From: Actinomycetes bacterium
GTDB lineage: Bacteria > Actinomycetota > Actinomycetes > JAHEKZ01
Direction of reading: 5' to 3'
DNA: 6,730 nt
Assembly: GCA_027117675.1 (NCBI GenBank)
Contig: JAJAYM010000348.1
Span: forward strand, 1-6,730
A program made the position numbers and the translations under genes. A model generated the notes under the pieces. That model did not search any database, was not told the origin of the DNA, and saw only the letters and a list, made by a program, of their open reading frames with translations. This document shows, piece after piece, positions 1 to 3,944 of the stretch; position 1 is the first letter of the stretch; each line of letters opens with the position of its first letter.

Positions 1-8
1 GCGGGCCC

Positions 9-34
9 GGGGGGGTTGCGGGTGGGGGGGCGGG
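9..34 (+). other. Potential G-quadruplex motif
   Basis: Four G-runs (9-15, 20-22, 24-30, 32-34) are separated by loops of 4, 1 and 1 bases. This satisfies the usual G3+N1-7 pattern with short loops. All three forward frames are open across it, so it could lie in the 3' end of an upstream gene or in intergenic DNA. The pattern is plain in the sequence; folding and function are inference. Confidence 0.5.
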
Positions 35-77
35 CGATTGGGTGCCCTGGGCGGGCTTGCCGCCGGCCCGCCGACTT

Positions 78-119
78 GAACTGAGCCGAACTCAACTCAG
101 ATGAACTCAGGAACTGAAG
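78..119. repeat. Cluster of four GAACT repeats
   Basis: GAACT occurs at 78, 88, 103 and 111, each followed by C or G and then A (GAACTSA). CTGAG at 81-85 can also pair with CTCAG at 96-100. The cluster ends immediately before the iron-box-like palindrome. It may be a binding region for a regulator of whichever gene is transcribed from here. I do not recognise it as a named operator. Confidence 0.35.
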
Positions 120-138
120 TTAGGACACCCTTACCTAA
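120..138. promoter_or_regulatory. DtxR/IdeR-type iron box
   Basis: The 19-bp sequence TTAGGACACCCTTACCTAA has perfect inverted ends (TTAGG/CCTAA). It matches the DtxR/IdeR consensus TWAGGTWAGSCTWACCTWA at 16 of 19 positions, mismatching at positions 6, 7 and 9. It lies 132 bp upstream of the MoaD-like start. A weak sigma-70-like pair (AGGACA 122-127, TAGAAC 146-151, 18-bp spacer) would place the box over the -35. The regulated gene could instead be a divergent gene off the left edge. The match is direct; iron regulation is inference. Confidence 0.55.
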
Positions 139-270
139 CCCTCTGTAGAACGAGATACCCGATCTGACAAATGGTGGGGCTGGGGCATCGGTGTCGTCGA
201 GGGTGCGTCAGAGTGAGGGACAGGTCGTGGTCAGGCGGCTGGGCCCCGATTCGGTGAGAGGGAGCGGGCT

Positions 271-567
271 GTGGCGGTACTGAGGTATTGGGCGGGCGCC
301 CAAGCGGCTGCAGGCGTCCGCGAGCAGGTTGTCGACGCCGCGACCTTGGCCGACGCCCTGGACGCCGCCCGCGCGCATCGTGACGAACGCTTTGCCAGGG
401 TGCTGGGCGTCTGCTCCTTTGTGGTCGACGAACAGCCGGGCGGCCTGACGCCCCATGCTGACGTCGCGTTGGGTGCCGACGCCGTCGTTGAGGTGCTGCC
501 ACCCTTCGCAGGAGGGGCGGCGGGGGTTGGGCACGGCGCAACCGGTTCGGGCATGATCGGCGCGTGA
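271..567 (+). CDS. MoaD/ThiS-family ubiquitin-like sulfur carrier protein
   Basis: A 98-residue protein of the MoaD/ThiS beta-grasp fold. These carriers hold sulfur as a C-terminal thiocarboxylate on Gly-Gly for molybdopterin, thiamine or cysteine synthesis. The family hallmarks are an N-terminal strand MAVLRYWAGA and the terminal VEVLPPFAGG at residues 73-82. The GTG start follows AGGGAG at 259-264 with 6 bases between. The odd feature is 16 further residues after Gly82, rich in Gly and Ala; most family members stop at the Gly-Gly. Activation would then require processing, as in carriers made with short C-terminal extensions. The stop overlaps the next start (GTGA). Neighbouring thioredoxin and rhodanese genes suggest a role in sulfur transfer, but the pathway served cannot be read from the sequence. 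Confidence 0.87.
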   Translation: MAVLRYWAGAQAAAGVREQVVDAATLADALDAARAHRDERFARVLGVCSFVVDEQPGGLTPHADVALGADAVVEVLPPFAGGAAGVGHGATGSGMIGA

Positions 568-1361
568 CCGCCGACCGTCCCGCTGACTCCGCAGCTGCTT
601 CAGAAGCCACTGAGCGGACGCCGGTGACGCCGCACCACCTGCACCTGCCGGACTGGCGCCCGGCCATGGTCGGAGCCTTGAGCAGTGGAATCGTTCTGGT
701 CGGCGCGCTTCTTGCGTTGCCGTGGCTGTGGGCTCCCGTGATCGCGTTGCAGGTCGTCGTGGTGCTGACCTGGCACCGTTCCCTCGGTACGCCATCTGCG
801 GCTTCGGGTGCTGTGGTCGGCGCTGGCCTCGCAGCCATCGTCGACGTGATCGTCGCGGGCACTGACGAAGCGCCGAGCCTGGGGCCGATTGCCGTGGTGC
901 TCGGCGCCGGTTACCTGATCGCCGTGATCCAGCAGCTGCTGCGCCAAGACGGTCGTGCCGATCTGGTGGACGCCCTCGCAGCAACCGTGACCCTCGCGAC
1001 GGTGGCCGCGCTCGGCGCGGCCTGGGTCGTCCTCGTTCAGCTTGAGGACGGAAACTCCACGACGGTAATTCTGGCCGGCGCCTGCGCGGCAGCCGCCGTC
1101 GGGCGTCTCGCGCCGGGAGTCGCCGGCGCTGCCGTTGTCCCCCTCGGTGCCGGAGTCGTGGCGGGCGCGCTGGTCGGTGCCGCCGTCGACGAGACACAGC
1201 TGGGTGCCGGGTTGGGCCTTGCGGCAGCGGTCCCGGTGGCGCTCGCCGCCGTGACACAGGCACGCGTCCGCGGGGAAGGCGCTGGTTGGCTGACCGGCGG
1301 CGTGTGGCCGGTGCTGCTGGCCGCTCCGCTCGGGTATCTCGTGGTGCGGCTGACCGGCTGA
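564..1361 (+). CDS. Multi-pass integral membrane protein, function unknown
   Basis: The 265-residue product has a polar N-terminus of about 33 residues. Eight or nine hydrophobic segments follow, at about 35-50, 52-70, 79-98, 106-124, 136-160, 165-181, 186-207, 211-231 and 245-263. They are rich in Ala, Val, Gly and Leu. I see no ATP-binding motif or catalytic signature; a single Cys lies near residue 174. The GTG start overlaps the MoaD-like stop, so translation is probably coupled; no strong ribosome site precedes it. An internal ATG at 666 would keep all the membrane segments and is the main alternative start. Similar unnamed membrane proteins sit next to thioredoxin-like genes in actinobacterial sulfur clusters, but that gives no function. 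Three 8-bp GGCTGAYC repeats (1348-1371) run across the stop. Confidence 0.83.
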   Translation: MTADRPADSAAASEATERTPVTPHHLHLPDWRPAMVGALSSGIVLVGALLALPWLWAPVIALQVVVVLTWHRSLGTPSAASGAVVGAGLAAIVDVIVAGTDEAPSLGPIAVVLGAGYLIAVIQQLLRQDGRADLVDALAATVTLATVAALGAAWVVLVQLEDGNSTTVILAGACAAAAVGRLAPGVAGAAVVPLGAGVVAGALVGAAVDETQLGAGLGLAAAVPVALAAVTQARVRGEGAGWLTGGVWPVLLAAPLGYLVVRLTG

Positions 1362-1438
1362 TCGGCTGACCGGCGAGCACCAGGGGTGCCGGACTCGCGC
1401 TTGGGAATGCCCGCGCCCACTAAAGCGCTGGGAACGGC

Positions 1439-1921
1439 GTGGACAACGTCGGACCGATCGTGCTCGTCGCGGTACTGGCCGCCGCCACGGGATTCGGCTT
1501 GTGGCGACGGCGCACCGACGGCCGCCTGCGGCCCGTGCCGTCTGCGGCGGCGTCTGCGGCGGCGTCTGCGGAGCCCTGGCCGGTCTTCCCGGCGTCCGAC
1601 GTCGGCATCGCGCTGGGCCAACGTGCCTCGCTCGTGCAGTTCTCCACCGCGTTCTGTCAGCCGTGCCGAGCCACCCGCATGGTGTTGTCGGAGGTGGCTG
1701 ACATGGTCGACGGCGTGGTCGCCTGCGAGGTGGACGCCGAGGCGCACCTCGATCTCGTGCGCCAGTGGGGCGTCATGCGGACACCTACCGTTTTCATGCT
1801 GGACGCGTCCGGTCTCGTCCGACAGCCCGCGGTCGGTCAGCCCCGCAAGGCGGACGTGATCGCAGCGATTGGCGCCCTGATCGAGCCGTCCACCCCGGCG
1901 CGTCCGGTGCGTGAGATATGA
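1439..1921 (+). CDS. Membrane-anchored thioredoxin-like protein
   Basis: A 160-residue thioredoxin-fold protein, related by motif and context to the mycobacterial thioredoxin-like ThiX next to cysA2. Residues 4-21 form one hydrophobic segment followed by WRRR. By the positive-inside rule, the rest should face the cytoplasm. A low-complexity Ser-Ala linker (about 35-44) leads to the thioredoxin domain (about 47-148). Its active site is FCQPC, with Cys73 and Cys76, and the likely cis-Pro is Pro116 in RTPTVF. The expected role is dithiol-disulfide exchange, perhaps reducing persulfide or disulfide intermediates of the neighbouring sulfur-transfer proteins. The GTG start is preceded by GGGAA at 1430-1434. 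A 77-bp gap separates it from the upstream gene. Its stop lies inside a perfect palindrome that may regulate the next unit. Confidence 0.88.
   Translation: MDNVGPIVLVAVLAAATGFGLWRRRTDGRLRPVPSAAASAAASAEPWPVFPASDVGIALGQRASLVQFSTAFCQPCRATRMVLSEVADMVDGVVACEVDAEAHLDLVRQWGVMRTPTVFMLDASGLVRQPAVGQPRKADVIAAIGALIEPSTPARPVREI
1541..1571 (+). repeat. 12-bp tandem repeat encoding the Ser-Ala linker
   Basis: TCTGCGGCGGCG occurs at 1541 and 1553, with a partial third copy from 1565. It encodes Ser-Ala-Ala-Ala units between the membrane anchor and thioredoxin domain. Because the period is a multiple of three, copy-number changes would alter linker length without breaking the frame. Confidence 0.6.
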
Positions 1922-1927
1922 TCTCAC
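1911..1927. promoter_or_regulatory. Perfect palindrome, candidate operator
   Basis: GTGAGAT and ATCTCAC form exact 7-bp arms around the bases ATG, overlapping the thioredoxin stop codon. The centre (1919) lies about 59 bp upstream of the predicted transcription start at 1978, a position typical of activator sites. The palindrome could also act as a short hairpin at the end of the upstream unit, though no T-tract follows. I do not recognise it as the site of a named regulator. The GTGA-N9-TCAC spacing does not fit the CRP consensus, which has six bases between. Confidence 0.5.
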
Positions 1928-1941
1928 CATGCGAGACACAG

Positions 1942-1970
1942 ATGACACGTCCCGCGGCGCTGCCTACCCT
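1942..1970 (+). promoter_or_regulatory. Sigma-70-type promoter for the leader peptide and DUF4395-cysA2-sseC unit
   Basis: The -35 is ATGACA (1942-1947, 5 of 6 to TTGACA). A spacer of exactly 17 bp leads to the -10 TACCCT (1965-1970), which fits the actinobacterial TANNNT pattern. Seven bases later is the ATG at 1978, so transcription should begin at or within a base or two of that A. The leader message would then be leaderless. The elements are seen directly; activity is inferred. Confidence 0.62.
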
Positions 1971-1977
1971 CGTGAGC

Positions 1978-2070
1978 ATGGCCAGACACGCCCCCCGCTC
2001 GTGGGGCCTCACCCAACGGCGCGCTGTCGACCTCTGCCGTGTCGCCGGCTGCCTGTGTTGCGGACACTGA
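1978..2070 (+). CDS. Cysteine-rich leader peptide (upstream ORF, probable attenuator)
   Basis: A 30-codon ORF whose C-terminal half reads RRAVDLCRVAGCLCCGH, with Cys at residues 20, 25, 27 and 28. It matches the short actinobacterial proteins annotated as putative leader peptides, which share an R-R-x-V-D-L-C-R core and sit upstream of sulfur genes. It also parallels the leaderless polycysteine short ORFs that sense cysteine supply in mycobacteria. There is no Shine-Dalgarno sequence; the promoter places the transcript start at the ATG itself. The stop is 112 bases before the DUF4395 start. The likely mechanism is that slow decoding of the Cys codons when Cys-tRNA is scarce changes folding of the following RNA and raises expression of the sulfur genes. 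The peptide itself probably has no job after translation. ORF and motif are seen; the mechanism is inferred from relatives. Confidence 0.75.
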   Translation: MARHAPRSWGLTQRRAVDLCRVAGCLCCGH

Positions 2071-2108
2071 CCGGTCGCTGACCGCACCGGCTCGTTCGGC
2101 CCCAGCCG
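2071..2108 (+). promoter_or_regulatory. Alternative hairpins downstream of the leader peptide
   Basis: CCGGT (2071-2075) can pair with ACCGG (2086-2090). CGGCT (2088-2092) can pair with AGCCG (2104-2108). The two stems share bases 2088-2090 and cannot form together. A smaller stem, CGGTC/GACCG (2072-2084), is also possible. This resembles an attenuator directly after the leader stop. Stems of 5 bp are common in GC-rich DNA, and I could not show that either one controls the ribosome site at 2173. Confidence 0.3.
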
Positions 2109-2172
2109 ACCCTGAGCCCCCCGCTGGACGCCTCCCGTGGCGCTGGCCATCCGCTCCCCACCACACCCCATC

Positions 2173-2176
2173 GGAG
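2173..2176 (+). promoter_or_regulatory. Ribosome binding site that decides the DUF4395 start
   Basis: GGAG lies 6 bases before the GTG at 2183 and is the best such site in the leader-to-DUF4395 interval. The longer frame opening with GTG at 2039 would overlap the leader peptide. It would also add about 48 polar, Pro-rich residues outside the conserved domain. Confidence 0.6.
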
Positions 2177-2182
2177 ATCACC

Positions 2183-2644
2183 GTGATCGACCCTCGTGGC
2201 CCGCGCTTTGCAGCGACCATCACCACTGTCGTTCTCGCCATCGTGCTGCTGACCGGCAGCGTGTGGCTGCTCGCCGCGCAGGCCTTGGTCTTCGCCATCG
2301 GCGCGTTCGCCGGCCTGCACCGCAGCCCGTACGGCGTCATCTTCGGCCGCTTCGTCCGCCCGCGCCTTGCGCCCCCGAGCGGACTCGAGTCGGCTGGCCC
2401 TCCGCGGTTCGCCCAAGGGGTCGGATTCGCCTTCGGGATCGTCGGCACCGTAGCCCTGGCGCTCGACGCAACCACCGTTGGACTCGTGGCCGTCGGCTTG
2501 GCGCTGGCCGCCGCGTTCCTCAACGCCGCCTTCGGCTTCTGCCTCGGCTGCGAGATGTATCTGGTCGGACGCCGGCTGCTGCCGTCGCGCACCGATGCCT
2601 TGACCACCACCCGTTCACCGCTTGCTGAGGAGACCCCCGCATGA
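2183..2644 (+). CDS. DUF4395 family membrane protein with CxxC motif
   Basis: A 153-residue protein starting MIDPRGPRFAA, the usual opening of DUF4395 proteins, which accompany thioredoxin and sulfurtransferase genes in actinobacteria. Hydrophobic segments lie at about 10-24, 27-46, 76-94 and 97-115. The segment LHRSPYGVIFGRFVRPRL lies between the two pairs. The conserved FGFCLGCEMYL follows, with Cys120 and Cys123 forming a CxxC at the end of the last helix. That pair is well placed for thiol-disulfide or persulfide exchange at the membrane, but no reaction is established for the family. The GTG at 2183 is chosen for its GGAG; GTG at 2039 is the in-frame alternative (201 residues). The stop overlaps the next start as ATGA. 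Expression is probably governed by the cysteine leader. Confidence 0.85.
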   Translation: MIDPRGPRFAATITTVVLAIVLLTGSVWLLAAQALVFAIGAFAGLHRSPYGVIFGRFVRPRLAPPSGLESAGPPRFAQGVGFAFGIVGTVALALDATTVGLVAVGLALAAAFLNAAFGFCLGCEMYLVGRRLLPSRTDALTTTRSPLAEETPA

Positions 2645-3480
2645 GCCGCACTGATGTATTGGTCGACGCCGACTGGGTCGATGCGCACCTCGACGACCCG
2701 TCCATCGTCCTTGTCGAGGTTGACGAAGACACGTCCGCCTATGAGAAGGGGCACATCCGCGGCGCGGTTCGCCTTGACTGGAAGACCGACTTGCAAGACC
2801 CGGTCAAGCGCGACTTCGTCGACCGCCCCACGTTTGAGGCATTGCTCGCTGAGCGCGGCATCGGAAACGACCACACGGTCGTGCTCTACGGCGGCAACAA
2901 CAACTGGTTCGCGTCATACGCCTACTGGTATTTCACGCTGTACGGGCACGCGTCGGTGAAGCTGCTGGACGGCGGGCGCAAGAAGTGGGAGCTCGACTCG
3001 CGTGAGCTCGTCACCGACATCCCCCAGCGGACTCCGACGACGTACTCCGCACAAGAGCAGGACACCTCAATCCGGGCGTTCCGCAGCGATGTCCTCGCCG
3101 CGATCGGATCGCAGAACCGGGTCGACGTCCGCTCGCCGGACGAGTACTCCGGACGCCTCCTCGCCCCGGCGCACCTGCCGCAAGAGCAGTCGCAGCGTCC
3201 CGGTCACGTGCCGACAGCGAAGAACATCCCTTGGTCGAAGGCAGCCAACGACGACGGCACCTTCCGGTCCGACGACGACCTCACCGCGCTCTACGTTGGC
3301 GCTGGTGTCGATCTTGCGAAAGACACCATCGCGTACTGCCGCATCGGCGAGCGGTCGGCGCACACCTGGTTCGTGCTGCACGAGCTGCTCGGCGTCGAGA
3401 ACGTGAAGAACTACGACGGTTCATGGACCGAGTACGGCTCGCTGGTTGGCGTGCCGATCGAGCTCGGCGACGGATCCTAG
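2641..3480 (+). CDS. cysA2: Thiosulfate sulfurtransferase, two rhodanese domains (CysA2/SseA type)
   Basis: This 279-residue enzyme is expected to move the sulfane sulfur of thiosulfate, or a similar donor, to an acceptor thiol or cyanide (EC 2.8.1.1 type) in the cytoplasm. The inactive N-terminal rhodanese domain spans about 5-125 and includes VEVDEDTSAYEKGHI, LYGGNNNWFASYAYWY and LLDGGRKKWELD. The catalytic domain spans about 143-276, with DVRSPDEYSG and the active loop CRIGERS beginning at Cys233. Length and these stretches agree closely with mycobacterial CysA2 as I remember it. The ATG overlaps the DUF4395 stop and has GAGGAGA (2627-2633) 7 bases upstream. Together with the thioredoxin and MoaD-like genes it may load or unload protein-bound sulfur. 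Cysteine-dependent control through the upstream leader is inferred. Confidence 0.94.
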   Translation: MSRTDVLVDADWVDAHLDDPSIVLVEVDEDTSAYEKGHIRGAVRLDWKTDLQDPVKRDFVDRPTFEALLAERGIGNDHTVVLYGGNNNWFASYAYWYFTLYGHASVKLLDGGRKKWELDSRELVTDIPQRTPTTYSAQEQDTSIRAFRSDVLAAIGSQNRVDVRSPDEYSGRLLAPAHLPQEQSQRPGHVPTAKNIPWSKAANDDGTFRSDDDLTALYVGAGVDLAKDTIAYCRIGERSAHTWFVLHELLGVENVKNYDGSWTEYGSLVGVPIELGDGS

Positions 3481-3492
3481 AGGGGGAGCATC

Positions 3493-3786
3493 ATGTGCGG
3501 AGCCATAGCCGGAGGGCCAGACATCAGTGGAGTCGACGCCACCAAGGAGGCGGTGATTCAGGGCGTTGTCTCACGCGGCGGCGAGCCAGTGTCACCGGCC
3601 TACGTGCGGCTGTTGGACGGCTCGGGAGAGTTCACCGCGGAGGTCCCGACGTCAGCGACTGGTCAGTTCCGCTTTTTCGCAGCACCTGGAACGTGGACGG
3701 TGCGGGTGCTGGCGCCTGGGGCGTCGGTCGACCGCGCAGTGCGCGCCGAGCTCGGTGAAGTCGCCGACCTCGCGATCACCGTCTAG
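3493..3786 (+). CDS. sseC: SseC-type DUF1416 protein
   Basis: A 97-residue protein of the DUF1416 family, encoded directly after cysA2 as in mycobacteria, where the gene is called sseC. The N-terminus MCGAIAGG keeps the family's Met-Cys start. Removal of Met would expose an N-terminal Cys that could carry sulfur, though that is only an idea. Residues 24-97 have the pattern of a small beta-sandwich of the carboxypeptidase-regulatory type: GVVSRGGEPVSPAYVRLLD, then FTAEVPTSATGQFRFFAAPG, then TWTVRVLAP. No catalytic motif is visible and the biochemical role is unknown. The ATG follows AGGGGGAG (3481-3488), 12 bases after the cysA2 stop. It is probably the last gene of the unit, since repeats and a convergent gene follow. 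Confidence 0.92.
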   Translation: MCGAIAGGPDISGVDATKEAVIQGVVSRGGEPVSPAYVRLLDGSGEFTAEVPTSATGQFRFFAAPGTWTVRVLAPGASVDRAVRAELGEVADLAITV

Positions 3787-3829
3787 GCGGAGCGGCGGCG
3801 TCCTGCGGCCGGACACGGCAAGTCCTTCG

Positions 3830-3846
3830 GCCGGACGGCGTCCGGC
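3830..3846. terminator. Hairpin between convergent genes, copy 1
   Basis: GCCGGAC and GTCCGGC form a perfect 7-bp stem with a GGC loop, 44 bp after the sseC stop. No T-tract follows. Many actinobacterial intrinsic terminators lack one, so a bidirectional terminator is plausible but unproven. Confidence 0.4.
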
Positions 3847-3864
3847 GTGATGGCTGGCGCTGCG

Positions 3865-3881
3865 GCCGGACGGCGTCCGGC
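3865..3881. terminator. Hairpin between convergent genes, copy 2
   Basis: An exact copy of the preceding hairpin (7-bp stem, GGC loop), 35 bp further on within the second repeat unit. The third partial repeat lacks its right arm and cannot form the stem. Confidence 0.4.
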
Positions 3882-3924
3882 GTGATGGCTGGCGCTGCGG
3901 CCGGACGGCGTCAATCGCGGCTGC

Positions 3925-3944
3925 GGCGGATTTCCTGCGATTTT
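3925..3944. repeat. Direct repeat at the 3' end of the AbiEi-like gene
   Basis: GGCGGATTTCCTGCGATTTT ends inside the stop codon of the minus-strand gene. It matches 5145-5164, upstream of the same gene, at 18 of 20 positions in the same orientation. The pair encloses the gene like cassette boundaries. Chance similarity in GC-rich DNA cannot be excluded. Confidence 0.4.

Larger units (their letters stand above)
3828..3912. repeat. 35-bp tandem repeat array (2.4 copies)
   Basis: A 35-bp unit starting CGGCCGGACGGCGT is repeated exactly at 3828-3862 and 3863-3897, with a 15-bp partial copy at 3898-3912. Each full unit contains a perfect hairpin sequence. The array sits between the convergent sseC and AbiEi-like genes, so it may separate transcripts. 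It could also be a small genome-wide repeat family. Confidence 0.85.

Noticed and set aside
2..104. Possible end of an upstream gene in any of the three forward frames
   Set aside because: All three forward frames are open from the edge, to stops at about 79, 84 and 104, because of the G-runs. None has a recognisable protein pattern.
171..257. A 28-codon ORF with two Cys codons ahead of the MoaD-like gene, considered as a second leader peptide
   Set aside because: It has no convincing ribosome site, no well-placed TANNNT promoter for leaderless translation, and lacks the R-R-x-V-D-L-C-R core. Its stop merely runs into the MoaD ribosome site.
1348..1371. Three tandem GGCTGAYC octamers across the membrane-protein stop
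   Set aside because: They are short, GC-rich and partly coding. I see no structure or promoter associated with them, so chance is likely.
1037..1948. Long minus-strand open frame opposite the membrane and thioredoxin genes
   Set aside because: It is a GC-rich antisense shadow: Arg/Pro/Ala-rich, without domains, and opposite two recognisable genes.
2039..2182. Longer DUF4395 start at GTG 2039
   Set aside because: It overlaps the cysteine leader, lacks a ribosome site and adds only polar Pro-rich sequence. GTG 2183 has GGAG at proper spacing and starts at the conserved domain.
3787..3942. Repeat array considered as a CRISPR
   Set aside because: The units are contiguous, 35 bp each, with no unique spacers between them.
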